Positions 1-11,509 are shown, counted from the first letter of the stretch. The stretch is DNA of 64,000 bases from Papio anubis (GCF_008728515.1 NC_044988.1:29532998-29596997); one strand, 5' to 3'. Translations and numbers: made by a program. Notes: generated by a model from the letters alone, not told the origin.

Positions 1-640
1 AGGCCCTACTGCTTCTGGGCTGCATTTGAGGCTAGGGAGGATGCTTTGTCCACATCCAGCCATCCCCCTTGGGTTGCTGCACACCTGAGGGTGCAGCCAG
101 AGTGCAGGTATGGCCATCTGCCACTCAGAGTTTCACACTCATTCACTTCCAAGATCTCCCCTAAGTGTGGCAGACCTTTCTATCTTCTCACCCGCTTTTC
201 TCCTTAAGGAACCCTACCACAACCTCCCTGAAGCAGGTAAGCCAGAGCCCTCGACTCTTGTGAGTGAGGAAATTTCAGAGAGAAAAACATTGAGAACTCT
301 CCCTGCCCCAGAGTCGGTAACTGCTCAAATGCTGGCTGCCGCCAGGTGGTGCAAGAGACACTGCTTCCTCTGTGGTCACCTAGCTAACAGTCGCCTATTG
401 GCCAGTTCCCCACGTAGAGGTGGCAGCTGCCCTTCCTCGTGGCTACTTGCTGGGGGTTTTGGGGAGGAGGGGAGTATGGGGAGGTGTGGCTGTACCTGCC
501 CCAAATTAGCAGGAGGATTTGAGGTATTTCTTGTTGTTGTTATTGTCTGTTTCCAAAACCCATTTGGAAACCTGTTATTCCATAAGAGTAGCCTTCAAAT
601 TCCTAAGCATTTTCTGTAAGTCTTCAGTGAACTAATAAAA
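1..640. other. Unassigned sequence, relatively GC-rich
   Basis: No interspersed repeat is recognised here. An open frame runs through positions 110-619 but resembles no family I know and has no signal peptide or domain. An AATAAA lies at 634-639. The block contains one well-formed splice acceptor/donor pair, listed separately. It could be part of an exon or simply open intronic sequence. Confidence 0.4.
209..236 (+). other. Candidate 28-nt microexon
   Basis: A long pyrimidine-rich tract (about 177-205) ends in an AG at 207-208. After 28 nt comes CAG followed by GTAAGC at 237-242, which matches the vertebrate donor consensus closely. One frame across it is open. There is no evidence of transcription in the sequence itself; chance GT/AG pairs are common, so this is only a candidate. 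Confidence 0.2.
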
Positions 641-1490
641 GTATTTCCTTTTCCCTTTTCTGGCAACGGGTAGTCTAGCTCTGTTAATATTACTGCAAAA
701 ATCTCATCTACCAGGCTCACTCACACTGTGCACTTTTGCCCTCGGAATCCTCAGTGGCCAGGCTAATTGAGTACAACCAGTTCGATGATCAGCTACGTTA
801 CTTTTGCCATTATTTCAGATGCTGCCTTGCCCATAGCACAACCAATGCATTTAAAAAATAAAAACACTTGGGGGTGGGGGAACTATGATTAAATAAAGGA
901 GATCTCTGTAGAATATGGCAAAGCTTGCACACAATTGTGATAAAAATATGCTGTCTTGAGCAACCAGCATATTACAGAGGCTCTGTGAATGCCTCTTAAT
1001 CTAGAATTTCAGTACAAGCTGTACATAAAATATTTATACAGCACGGTGTGCTTCGCCCCTGACAAAAGCATGGGTTCAGATGTATGCTGTTACTATAGAC
1101 GTCACTAAGGTATAAGCCACTGGAGTCCCTTTAATGTATTTATAATGTTAGCAGAGTAACTGCCATCAGGTTAAACTTGTAGTGACTGATAATGTAGCCT
1201 TGGCTCCTAGCCAAAAATATTTTTCTTGCTATCAGAATGACACTTAATAGTAAAGATGTCATAGAGGAAGGGGAAGAAGAGAATTTAGAGAAACTTAAAA
1301 GAATGGTTGCTGCAGAACCTAGTAACTGGGTTTGTGGCTGGCAGACAAATGGGAGTAGTCCCTGGAATTACTTCTAAGGAGGAAATTTTACTACAAACAC
1401 AGCTGGGATTAATTCTGTTACCAAGTCTTTTTTAGGATCAATACAGAGCTTATTTGTAAAAATTAAAATCTAACTATCACTTTACTGTCT
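641..1490. other. Unassigned AT-rich sequence
   Basis: No repeat family or gene is recognised. A short frame of 47 codons starting with ATG near 1238 is acidic and lysine-rich at its start and has no recognised relatives. Nothing else supportable is seen. Confidence 0.4.
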
Positions 1491-1494
1491 ATGG

Positions 1495-1600
1495 ATATCT
1501 GTTACATTTTCTCTGTAAAAGAGGAATGGAAATGCCTGCCTAGTAGGTTCATCATAAGGACAGAGAATACGGGACCTTATTAAGTCCTAAGTAGCAGCAA
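1495..1600 (+). repeat. MIR-like fragment
   Basis: Contains the pattern typical of the middle of MIR: a stretch like the Pol III SINE segment reading through 'ctgtaaaa.gaggaatgg', then a short 'tagtaggttcatcataagga' block. It is strongly diverged and lacks both ends. Confidence 0.35.
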
Positions 1601-1892
1601 TTTTGTTTTTGTTTTTAGGATGATTAATTCCACTCATGACTTAATACTTGCATGTTCTTGAATCTTCAAAATAGATTAGTGAAGTAGTCATGTTTCCATT
1701 TTAGAAATAAAATACACTGGGGAAACGAATTGTAATACACACATGACAAAGCTTATATATTAGTATCCTTCTATGTGAAGGATCCCTCAGTATTCTTATA
1801 TAAAGATCCTTTCTGGCTCTAATATGCTTGAGTTGATTTTGTTCCTTGTAGGCAAAAGTTTTAATAAATACACTATTTTCTCTCCATTATCC

Positions 1893-2011
1893 AGGATATA
1901 TAGATTAATATTAATATATAAATGTAAAAATCCATTGTATATTAATATATCAATCTATACATCCTTAATTAATATTCTGGATATATGAAATTAATATCCT
2001 GGATATATGAA
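1893..2011. repeat. AT-rich foldback plus 22-bp tandem duplication
   Basis: Two imperfect inverted arms of about 22 nt around 1898-1920 and 1938-1960 consist mainly of TTAATAT steps. They are followed by a 22-bp unit repeated twice in tandem (1968-1989 and 1990-2011) with one difference, T versus C. This is low-complexity sequence able to form a cruciform. Confidence 0.6.
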
Positions 2012-2019
2012 AAGGTATT

Positions 2020-2700
2020 CCAGATCAATAAGATGAACACACTAGTAGAAAAATAGAGAACATGAACAAGAGTCTAAAAAGGTACAAAGTGTTCAGCCCC
2101 AAAGATATGCTAATCAAAATTTTAAAATTAAATCTATAGAATACAATTTTAAAAATAACATGACCCAGTGTTAGAGGGGGTGTGGAAGAGTGGGTATTGT
2201 TATGTGCCGCTGGGTCAAACATTGTGTAGGGCAAATTGTCAATATCAGATCCTCACATTTTCTATACATTTGACCTTGACCTTATCCCAGGCAAATACTT
2301 GATGGTATACTGAAGGATATCTTTCTCAGCATTAAATATATAATAAAAAATTGGAGGTGACTTAAGTACTTCAAGGGAATTTATTAAAATGGATTATTGA
2401 GCAGTCATTAAAAATGAAAGCATACAAGACTATTCAGTGATACAGAATTTCCATCAGAATAAGTGGGAAAAACAAGTTACCAGTAATACCATATGATTCA
2501 CTTTCAGTGAAACTTATATGCACTTACACATTGTGTATTGTTTATATGTGTCATGCATACATATCAAAGTGGAAGGAGGTTCAACAAAGTGCTAATTATC
2601 CTCATGATTTTTATTTTTTTCTTTGATTTTTCTAAACTTAACAGTAAAGAACAAAACACTATTTTGAAGGAAGAAAAACTATTTTTTAATAATTCAGCAT
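2020..2700 (+). mobile_element. HAL1 / L1ME-like LINE fragment
   Basis: The order of blocks matches the 3' part of an old L1-related LINE in sense orientation: a 'gacccagtgtta.agggggtgtgg' segment, then 'cattaaaaatgaaag' and 'gtgggaaaaacaagttac', then an AT-rich end around 2600-2700. It is heavily diverged with no intact reading frame. HAL1 is my best guess and L1ME the alternative. Confidence 0.55.
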
Positions 2701-3000
2701 AAATTACATAGGTTACCCAAAGATAGTAATATGGTAGTTGATCCGAACCTGGACTTCTGTTCTGTTGATTTGACACATTTTGGTGTCTTTCCTTTTATGT
2801 TAAGTAACTATCATTTACCTACAGCAGAAGAAGAATGTAACTTAGCTTTTGAGACCTGATAACATATAGCTGTTGAATAGTTCTGTAAGATTTGTTAGGG
2901 AACCAAAACCAGGCATGTGAAGGTGGTGTTGGAAGAAAAAAGGCGGGAAGGGTTTGCAGTCAACTGTCAGTTATCTCTGCACATGGACAGGTGAGAAGCA

Positions 3001-3201
3001 AGGGAAGAAGAGTGAGCTTTGGGTATTTTGTTGAACTGTTAAGTTCAGGATTAGAAAATGACCACTACAAACCTTTTGGCTTGAGAGCCAAAGTTCTTGG
3101 CAGGGAAGAAGAGTGAGCTTGGGTATTTCATTGAGCTGTTAAGTTCAAGGTTAGAAAATGACCAGCACAAACCTTTTGGCTTGAGAGCCAAAGTTCTTGG
3201 C
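3001..3201. repeat. 101-bp tandem duplication
   Basis: Unit 1 (3001-3101) and unit 2 (3102-3201) both begin AGGGAAGAAGAGTGAGCTT and both end GAGAGCCAAAGTTCTTGGC. They differ at a handful of positions. The sequence resembles no repeat family I recognise. It is a simple head-to-tail duplication of local DNA. Confidence 0.9.
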
Positions 3202-4335
3202 AGGCAGTCTCTGCTTGTTTCCGTTTGCCTTCCTCCTAGTTTCTCCTCAATGCCCTGAGTCAGCATCCTGTATCTGCCATTTTGAAAATTGCCTTAAGGG
3301 GTCATGCCTTCCTAATTGTTAAACCCAGTGACATTTTGTCCTCATCTGCAGCATTTGATGTGTTACTCAACTCTCTTTGGGCTTGTGTGCCTCTCCACCC
3401 TTGTAGTTGCTCTCCTGCCTCTGTAACCACTCAGTGTCTTCTTCCATGTCCCTTGACCCTTCACTGTGTCTTCTACTGATTCCCCTTAGAACCTTCATTT
3501 ATCCCTGGAGCTTCAACCATCATCTTCTGGTGAAACTCTAGTGACCAGTCATCTTTCCCCACCATGCATCATCCTTGCTGCCATTGAGAGTTTAGTCTTA
3601 AAATGGTACTTGAAATTAGAACATGTTCAGTTTGTCACAAAATCTGACAGACATTAGTCATACTTAGAACTCTTATCTGGCTTCATGAGACAGCTGTCAG
3701 ATTGTCTGCCAATGGTCTACCCATTGATAATGGAACCAGCTCCTTGTGTGACCCTCAAATAAAAATGAGGGAATTAATAAAAGACTCTTATCTTAAGGCA
3801 CAAAGGCCTATGAATTTCAAAAAGCATTGACAGAATCGATCCAAAAAATATGTAGTTTGTAAAAACTCTAATACAATCCACACTGAAGTAAAAAGCTTAA
3901 CTTGAAATAATCGGAATAGTCTTTGTCAGCTGGACAGCTCATCTCGGTAAACATGAAAGAGTAGACAATAATGTTAAGGCAGTGTGTGAGGGTTAAATTA
4001 TTTGCAAGGTCAGCATTGGGCGGCTTTGGATTCAAACTGGGTCTTGACAGAGGGGATAAGAAAAGTCTAGGGGAACTGATGGGCACAAAGGCAGGGTGTA
4101 AGTGTGTGTTCTTGGGGAAATGATCAGACTAATCTGATTGAATAGAAGGCATTTATTGAAAATTAGAGGAAGATAAAGTAGTGATAGATAATGGAAGAAC
4201 TAAAGGTCAACAGAGGAGTTTATATGTGATGGAAGAGAAAATCATTATCACTATGGATGTAGATGTAAGAAAATGTTAAGTTTGGAAGTTATGAGACCAG
4301 AGAACTTCAAAGCTTGTGGGATTCTGTAAGGTGGG
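3202..4335. other. Unassigned sequence
   Basis: Positions 3270-3600 are pyrimidine-rich and may be a very old LINE fragment of L2 or L3 type, but I cannot align it with confidence. The rest (3600-4335) shows no recognised repeat, RNA gene or exon. Confidence 0.35.
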
Positions 4336-4339
4336 ATGG

Positions 4340-4560
4340 GAATAACCAATATTGTTCAGTACCTGCTGTGTGATCTGCAAGGCATAAGATCCCATTATTA
4401 TTTTACAGCAGCCTTTGGAGTAGATGTGCTAGCTCCCGTTTTATTTTATGCATTGTAAGACTGAATTGTGAGCAGACATACTTGTCTAAGTTTTGCAGAG
4501 TGGCTGGATCAGGATTCATGTCCAGTGACATCTGACTTCAAAGCACAGTGAGGATGGAGA
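4340..4560 (-). repeat. MIR
   Basis: Reads as an antisense MIR: a 'cagtacctgctgtgtg' start, 'ttattattttacagcagc' in the middle, and a gene-like end around 'gctggatcaggattcatgtc'. It is strongly diverged. Confidence 0.55.
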
Positions 4561-5985
4561 AGGTTGAGACCATTTCTTCATTTTATAGTCAAAGGGATGG
4601 GCCCAATCCTGTTCAAGGTTACAGAAATAGGATGAAAGCAATTTTTCTGTAAGAGAGTGGATAGGCTGTGATGTGCAGAGGGGCCAAGTTAGAGGCTCTT
4701 GTTATAAACAGATGGGGTATGCCAAGGAAGTTTGGTTTAGCAGTGTGATAGGAGTGAAAAAGAAGGGGTAGAGAGCAGCTGGACATTCGGGGAAAAGTGG
4801 TGGTGGACTGTTAGTGGAAGGTAACGATAAGAGGGATGACTTGAAAACAGTTCCAAGGTTTTAGTCCCAGGGAACTGCCGTTAACAGTTTTAGTAGAAAG
4901 GCCATGTGTTTGTTATGGAGTGGTCTGAGTAAGTATGACGGAGTTTAAAAAATATATAAAAATAGAGAGGTATGCGTGTGCCTTCTTATGTATGTACTAC
5001 CAAACACACGGAGGGGGAGAACAGGACAGAAGGTGGAAAGCTGTGAGGGATCCAGCACTTTTCTTTGCAGTGGTGGTGAGTCACAAGAGCAAATAGCTAG
5101 CCTTTACCTAAAGCAAAAGCGGCTCTTTGCATGGTATCTTAGGCTCCCTTTTATTCTGGCCTGCCCCTGCACCCCCAGCAGGAAAGTGGCTTAACTGTAC
5201 TTTGATTTCCAAAATGCATAGCTGTCTCTAATAATTGATTCCTCTCTCCTGTGGATCTCAAGCCTAAAAATGAGTATTGTTCTATTACATTTCCCTCAAA
5301 GAGATTTCTTTTTCCTTTCAGAATGATGGTCACTATACTGGATGGACTTCTGAACTAGTGAATTACTTTCATCTTTTGATCACACTAGGAAATTGTCCAT
5401 GGAGTTGAAATATTTATTGTAGTAATTTCTGACCTTACATAATTAAGGTAACATATCATTTTTTTCTTTATAACTATCATGAAGTTGTCATGTTTGTCTC
5501 CTTTAACTTTGCTTTTTAGAGATACAAATCCATTCTCTAGTCTTTTATGCTCCAGTGATCTGTTCAGACTGCTCTTGATCTACGAATGTATGATTGTGGA
5601 AAAGACTTTTATAGGATGAAATATGAGCAAGCTGTTTTACTCTGAAGAATAAAAGTGAATTGTATTACTCTTCAGGTTAAATCAATAAATACCCCATTTT
5701 CATAAACACAATATGCATAGACTGGATACTACTAGGGAAACTTAATAGATCAAAAGGAGTATTAAGACTACTTGAAAAAAGTGGAGATATTCAAATATTA
5801 ATATGTTGCTGACTTTATTCAATAAATAAAATCTAGAAAATAGAGTTTAAATCAAAATCTGTTACACTGTTTCTAGAGATAATCAGTGTTAAAATTGTAC
5901 TATATTATCTTCCAAGTTTTTAGAATATGTGTTTCTGTTGTGTTAGCTTTCTCTATGTTTGCAACTTGAGTAACATTTATTGCAT
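4561..5985. other. Unassigned sequence
   Basis: Purine-rich and unassigned up to about 5200, then AT-rich. A splice-acceptor-like run, tttttcctttcag, ends near 5321. No repeat family, RNA gene or convincing coding exon is seen. Confidence 0.35.
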
Positions 5986-5989
5986 GTTT

Positions 5990-6480
5990 GTGCTGTGACA
6001 AGCTAAATACCAAGCATTTTATATATATTAATTTATTCTCATAACCCTTGAGGATAGTACTTTTATTATCCCCATTTATACACAGGACAATTGAGGCTCA
6101 GAGAAATTAGCCAGGCACAGTGGCTCACTCCTGTAATGCCAGCACTTTGGGAGGTCAAGGTAGGCAGATCACTTGAGGTCAGGAGTTCGAGACCAGCCTG
6201 GCCAACACGGCAAAACCCTGTCTCTAATAAAAATACAAAAATTAGCTGGGCATGGTGGCACACGCCTGTAATCCCAGCTACTAGAGAGGCTGAGGCAGGA
6301 GAATCACTTGAACCTGGGAGACAGAGGTTGCATTGTGCTGAGATCACACCACTGCACTCTAGCCAGGGTGACAGAGCTAGACTTGGTAAAAAAAAAAAAA
6401 AAAAAAAAAAGAGAGGAAGGAAGGAAATGACTTGCCCATGTTCACGTAGCTGGTAAACCCACCAGTTCAGAACTTAACCA
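5990..6480 (-). repeat. MIR split by an Alu
   Basis: Antisense MIR core before the Alu (ttattatccccatttata, then aattgaggctcagagaaatta up to 6109) and after it (gacttgcccatgttcac at about 6429-6445). The two halves are contiguous in the MIR consensus, showing that the Alu landed in an older MIR. Confidence 0.75.
6110..6411 (+). mobile_element. Alu (S-type)
   Basis: Full dimeric Alu with A and B box regions, middle A-rich linker and a pure A tail at 6388-6410. The 'gaggtcaggagttcgagacc' segment is AluS-like. It is inserted within a MIR, which supplies the near-identical flanks. Confidence 0.95.
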
Positions 6481-6529
6481 ATCAGATACCAAAGCCCATA
6501 TCAATGGGCTTTTTTACATACTTCTTTTC

Positions 6530-6920
6530 CTTAATAAAATGCTTATTCCTTTTTTCTGCAGCATCATTTTAAATGACAGCATAGTGTTCAGATATATGGA
6601 AATGTAATGGTTTCTCTATCCCATCTCCTTTTATTAGACATTTATATTGTTTCTTGTTATTTACTTTTAGAAATAACATTGCAGTGAACATCTGTCATGC
6701 ACATCTGTGATTATTTCCCTAGGATAAATTGCTACAAGTGGCATTGCTGAACACTGATAGAATGTAGCACTCAGGTCTTGATGTATTCTGTTAATTTACT
6801 CTGTTGATGTACTCTGTTTTCTCGAAAGGTCACAGCAGTTTATACTCTCAGTAGCAGTATATTGAAGTACCTGGTAACTTTCAGCTCTCAGCAGCATTGG
6901 TAGTTAGCTATTTGAAAAAA
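6530..6920 (-). mobile_element. L1M-like 3' fragment
   Basis: Contains antisense L1 3'-UTR-like words such as 'aaatgacagcatagtgttc', then 'aataacattgcagtgaaca' and 'ataaattgctacaagtggc', in the expected order. It is old and has no open frame. Confidence 0.5.
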
Positions 6921-7064
6921 GAAAGGTATGTGTTTTTAAAAAACATTCTAGGTATTCCTGTTAACCCATATTATCTCTTGCCTCTAATGCTGTAGTAATC
7001 ATGATCTCCTGACTGGTTTATTTCTATCTGGCACCCACTTTGCCACTAACAGAATTGGATAGGG

Positions 7065-7228
7065 TATAGACTCTAGAGTTAGATGCCTGGGTTCAAATCA
7101 TGACTGTGCTCTGCCTCAATTTCCCCATAAGTAAAATGAAAATAGTAATAAAACTCTCTGGTAAAGTACTTTAGAACAGCGCCTGACTTTTGGTATGTGT
7201 TCAATAATTATTGGCTTACTGCTATTGT
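7065..7228 (+). repeat. MIR
   Basis: Sense MIR: 'tagactctagagttagatgc', 'ctgggttcaaatcatgactg', 'gcctcaatttccccata' and a 3' part ending 'tgtgttcaataattattgg'. This covers most of the consensus length. Confidence 0.8.
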
Positions 7229-7429
7229 TTTCCAGAAGTCCCTGCCCATATGATTAAAAAAACGCAAGGTTGTACTTGTTTTTGAATGAATTAAGCTAAA
7301 AAGCTGACATTGAAGCATTGTTACCATTAACACTGTGACCAACCTGAAGATCACAAATTACCTTGCCTGACTCAGTTGATGCTGAGAGGTCAGGGATAGA
7401 GTAATAACAGGAATAACTAGAATGTTAAA

Positions 7430-7640
7430 GTGCTTTATATTAAGCTGCCAGTGCACTTCCACACACATTATCTCATTTGATCCTCACAACACAGCTGTGA
7501 AGGAGATGGAGCAGGTGTTATTAATCTCATCTTACAGAGGAGGAAATTGAGTTGGAGGATTAAGTGGCTTGCTCACTGAAGGTTGTGGAAATGGTCAGTG
7601 GCAGAGCTGAATGTGTACTCTGGGCCTTCTGACTGTAAAT
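7430..7640 (-). repeat. MIR
   Basis: Antisense MIR with 'cattatctcatttgatcctc', 'cttacagaggaggaaattga', 'ggcttgctcactgaaggt' and 'gtggcagagctgaatg' in order. Confidence 0.8.
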
Positions 7641-8590
7641 ACTTAATCTTGATGCTTCTTAACATCATGATAAGCTAAGGAGGTGCAGATGTAGAAGCCC
7701 AGGTCTAGAGATTTGCTGGAAAAGAAGGAGCAAAAGAGGATGCCACTGGGAGGAGGCAGCAGAGTTGGGGTAAGGAAACTTAGATATACTAAAAGAGAGG
7801 GAGGTACCCAGTGGGGAGAGAGGTGGGGGCGGAGAAGGAGTCATAAAGAAAGGGGAAAACTTAGGGGGCCAGGACTTCTGTGACTACAGGATTGGCTGAA
7901 TAGATCAGGGTGGAGGGCTTTGTCTTTGAGACAGAAGGGATGCCACCCCTGAGCCAGGAAGGAGGGAGGAGATGGAGCAGGTAGACACAGGTGATTTGAA
8001 ATAGAAAGGAACATTAAGAGGGCTGACGGGTTATGGCCTGAATAAAGGAAGAAGAAAGTATTTATTTCTGGAGAGTAAAAGTGGTAGGTTTGGGGTTTTA
8101 GATTTGAGAAAGGGAAACCATTTAGAGTATCTGTTGTGGGAAATGGGCCAAGGAATTAGAAATGCCTGCCAAAGACCTCTGCTGTGCGCAGGAGGCAGGA
8201 CCCAGATAAAAACGTCTGGGCTCCAAGTCGACAGATTCTGTGAACGCCTTAGGCATGCTGAGGATATTCTTGCCAGATGTATGTAACCATCTGAGGATGT
8301 TTCTTTGTGAGCTCAGTGCTAGACAGGCACAGGAGCAATATTAGGATGGAAATATTTCTTAATTGCTTGAGGAGTGAGGAAAAAAACGGCACTCTGCAAT
8401 AACCCTCTTGTTTCCAAATACCAAAGCAGCTGTCAGGCTGTGCTCTTGTCTGGGTACCTTTTACTCAGGAGTGAAGTGCCACAGTGATGATATTTATGGT
8501 TGCTTCTGACGGGGTACATGGTTTTTTAATTAGTGAAGACCTAGTAGCAATAGTTTTGTTTTGTGTTCTAATAGCCTTTGTTATTACAGT
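7641..8590. other. Unassigned purine-rich sequence
   Basis: Positions 7680-8060 are strongly purine-rich (AG tracts). The segment 8160-8260 keeps several CpGs. No repeat, RNA gene or exon with both splice sites is recognised. Confidence 0.35.
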
Positions 8591-8594
8591 CAGG

Positions 8595-8700
8595 GAGATG
8601 AAGTGAGGAGATGGTAGATGTAGATGCTTTCCTAATCTGCAAAATGAGGAGTTGGACTAGGCAGATGCCCCCCAAAGTCCCTTTCTAACATTAACATTTT
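8595..8700 (+). repeat. MIR-like tail
   Basis: A 'ctgcaaaatgaggagttgga' segment followed by 'aaagtccctttctaacatt' resembles the 3' extension found in some MIR and L2 copies. It is short and diverged. Confidence 0.35.
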
Positions 8701-8789
8701 CTCATCCAACTCCGGTCTACACTGCCTCCTCTCCATCTCCTCCTTTACCATACAGTTTAGTATGTCTCAAGTTTTATTTTATGGTGCTT

Positions 8790-8793
8790 TATA

Positions 8794-8825
<32 letters not shown>
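8790..8825. repeat. (TA)n microsatellite plus poly-T
   Basis: About ten TA dinucleotides (8790-8810) run directly into about 15 T residues (8811-8825). Likely length-polymorphic. Confidence 0.95.
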
Positions 8826-8829
8826 GCTT

Positions 8830-9620
8830 ACAGACTTCATGCATTATTAAAAGCAGTATATAGTGACTAGAAAAATGAAAGATGTATCGATAAATAAAAA
8901 ACCTGTTAAAAATGTGTAACTTTACCACCATTAAATAACCACTGTTTGTATTCTTCCAGAGATTTTTTTTTTAGGTGTATATGCCTAAATACGATTCTTA
9001 AATACAGAAACGTACCCTGCTTTTCTCAGTTGAAAATTATAAACCTCTCTCCTTATCAGTAGTCACTGCTGTGTAATTATTAAAGGTTGATGAATATTCT
9101 GCTTCAGGAATGTATTTTATCAAATCTCACTTTGGACATGTACGTTAATGTACATCCTTCTAACTATATTTGTGAGACTGCTCTTAATTATTTCCTTATA
9201 AGATTAGGAAAGAGGTTTAATGTATAATACATACTGCCTGGAAGACTGAACCAATGTACAATTCCATCACCAGTGTGCGAGAGATCTCTTCTCCCACACC
9301 CTTCTTAACATTGGATAGTGCAGTTTAAAACAAACAAACAAAAAAATCTTAACAGTTTTATAGATAGAGGAACATCTCTTCATATGCCATTTATATTCCT
9401 TTGTGATTTTTCTGTTCATATCCTTTGCCCATTTCTCCAGAGGGGTATTTGCTATTTTTGTTACTGACTTGCAACAATAAGATTTTAAAGATGTAAATTT
9501 TTAAAAATGTCTTTTATTATAAAAGTATGTTCATTGTTTTGATCATTTCTTCCAATTTTTATACTGCTTTTAAATGTATATATTTAAATTTAGGTTGTCA
9601 AATCTTTTCCTTTACGGTTT
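8830..9620 (-). mobile_element. L1M-like antisense fragments
   Basis: Several antisense L1 3' words occur in order: 'ccattaaataaccactgttt', a 'gatgaatattctgcttcagg' block, 'caattccatcaccagtgtg' and 'tcatatcctttgcccatttc'. The last is the usual antisense ORF2/3'-UTR neighbourhood. All frames are broken. Exact boundaries and subfamily are uncertain. Confidence 0.5.
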
Positions 9621-9969
9621 CCATATAGGCTAACTAGGACGTAAGAATGCCTTGGTATTTGTTGCCCACTGTCAGTTCTTCACATAGCAGAGTAATCTCT
9701 TTCAAGTGTGATCACATCTTGGCATACCCCTGCCTGAGCTCGTCATGGCATTCTTGTTACCATGGCCTGCAGGGCCTGGCATGATATTGCTTTGCCTGCT
9801 GTAAAGCCCCACCTATTGTCACTCACCCTTGAACACTGTGTTCCAGCCCCACTGGTCTCTTCTCAGTCCAGGGAATATGCCAGCCTCCTTCCTGTCCCTG
9901 AGATTCTGCAGGTGCAGTTTCTTTGCTTGGAAAATGTAGGCATGCATGTGTGTGCATTTCTCAGTATGC

Positions 9970-10283
9970 AATTTTTTATTTATATATTTACTTATTTTTG
10001 AGATGCAGTCTCATTCTCTTGCCCAGGCTCAAGTTCTGTGGTGCGATCTCGGCTCACTGTGCAACCTTTGCCTCCTGGGTTCAAGCGATTCTCCTGCCTC
10101 AGCCTACCAAGTAGCTGGGATTACAAGTGCCCACTATCATGCCCAGCTAATTTTTATATTTTTATTAGAGTCGGGGTTTCATCGCATTAGCCAGGCTGAT
10201 CTCAAACTCCTGACCTCAGGTGATCCGCCCACCTCAGCCTCCCAAAGTGCTAGGATTATAGAAGTGAGCCACTGTGCCCAGCC
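9970..10283 (-). mobile_element. Alu (S-type)
   Basis: Complete antisense Alu with an AT-rich tail (about 9970-10000) and a head ending in GCCCAGCC at 10283. It sits inside the L2 described here. Confidence 0.93.
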
Positions 10284-10409
10284 ATAGTTATTATTTCTTA
10301 CTAACTTACTCTTTTCCTGTTTCCCCCTCTAGCCTGTAACTCCATGGGGGCAAGGACCTTGTCTGTATTGTCCACAGCAAGATCTCTCTAGTACTTAACA
10401 TATAGTATT

Positions 10410-10856
10410 TGTAGGAGATTGGTCAGGGTGGGAGAAATTGTAGGAAAAGATGCAAACCTAAGGCAGCCAAATTCTCTTACCCGGAGCCTGAGAGCAAAGG
10501 TTAGATAACAAGGGGATGTAAAGGAATTGATCTAGAGAAGTTACTTAGGCCTTGGAGGCTGGCCTTTAATCATCTGTGTGCAGGACTGCTCTCTGGGCCG
10601 GGGCGTGCCTGGGGAGAGCTGTGGAAACCTGGGGGAGGGGAACCATGTTAATTACCCACAAGTATGTTGACTCAAAGCCTTTGTCATTAAATCTGTACTG
10701 AATAAATGCCCTCAGTGCTGGCTTGTCAGGGTCACAGCTGCTAGGACTCTTTCTGTGAGCAGCCCGGTCCCCTAGCCCTCTCTTTCACTGGATACTTGTG
10801 TCTGAGTACGTTTTTTCATCCATCGCTTGGCCAGGATCTGCCGGTCAGACCTGGCA
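10410..10856 (+). mobile_element. Solitary ERV1-class LTR (LTR10-like)
   Basis: The element starts TGTAGGAG and ends CTGGCA, so it has TG...CA ends. It is flanked by the direct repeat AGTATT at 10404-10409 and 10857-10862. At 447 bp it has LTR length, contains an AATAAA at 10701-10706, and then a GC-rich R/U5-like segment. No internal retroviral sequence adjoins it, so it is a recombination-derived solo LTR. The opening words remind me of the LTR10 group of HERV-I relatives, but I could not align it. It is inserted in the 3' tail of an L2. Confidence 0.8.
10668..10674 (+). promoter_or_regulatory. AP-1 consensus site inside the LTR
   Basis: TGACTCA, the exact AP-1 (Fos/Jun) consensus, lies 27 nt upstream of the LTR polyadenylation signal. 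LTR10 copies are reported to act as AP-1-bound enhancers in some human cells; whether this copy does is not visible from sequence. Confidence 0.45.
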
Positions 10857-10924
10857 AGTATTTATAGAAGAAGTGAATCAATATTACATCTCTAACCACA
10901 AGATTCACAGACATTTACCTATAT

Positions 10925-11050
10925 TTACCTTATTGTAGTTTTATGGTTTCATTTCACATTTTAAAATATTTTATCTGTATGAAATTTAGTTTGAAATGTG
11001 ATTTGAGATAGGAATTAAAATTCATTTCTTTCCCAAATGAATAGCACCTG
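10925..11050 (-). mobile_element. L1 fragment
   Basis: Antisense L1 3'-region words such as 'gtttcatttcacattttaa', a 'ctgtatgaaatttagtttga' segment and 'tttctttcccaaatgaatag'. Short and old. Confidence 0.5.
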
Positions 11051-11509
11051 CAATTTTTGTGGTTCCTGTTTTTAGAGAGTCTTACTCAAATTATAGTCCT
11101 TAAGCACTATTATATTGTTTTTTGTTTCTTTTGTTTGCTTTTCTCTCCTTGGGTAGTCCTTTGTGCAAAACGTAAATGCAGAAACTGTTCATTGACTTGA
11201 GCCAAATTCCTCATGAGCATGCTGGCTCAATACCAAGAAAGATGATCTTGGGGTCACTCACCATAGCCTACCTTCTAAGAGGAAAGAAGACACAGTGTGA
11301 CTGACTTAGGGATTTGTACTATTTGCTCAATATCTAATGCTAGTAGACAATCTTGTTTTAGATTATTCTGGCTGCCATTTTTTTTTAAACCATTGAAACC
11401 TGGAAATTTGAACATTCCAGTGACTACTTTTCCTAACTGCCTCTTATCTCTAGATGTGGAATAAAAATTCTTTGGCAGACCACGTGTTCCAGTTTTTGGT
11501 TTGGAAAAT
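11051..11509. other. Unassigned sequence
   Basis: No repeat, exon or RNA gene is recognised. A CACGTG E-box occurs within 'accacgtgttcc' near 11482. Confidence 0.35.

Larger units (their letters stand above)
9705..10880 (+). mobile_element. L2 3' end, split twice
   Basis: Sense L2 ORF2 C-terminal and 3' UTR words: 'gtgatcacatcttggcatac' near 9708, 'ccatggcctgcagggcctgg' near 9760, and after the Alu 'taactccatgggggcaagga' near 10337, the typical L2 tail. An Alu (9970-10283) and then a solitary LTR (10410-10856) interrupt it. The L2 ends just past the LTR. Confidence 0.75.

Noticed and set aside
110..619. 169-codon open frame at the window start
   Set aside because: No recognisable domain or homologue, a low-complexity pyrimidine start and no promoter. 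An open frame of this length is possible by chance in GC-richer DNA.
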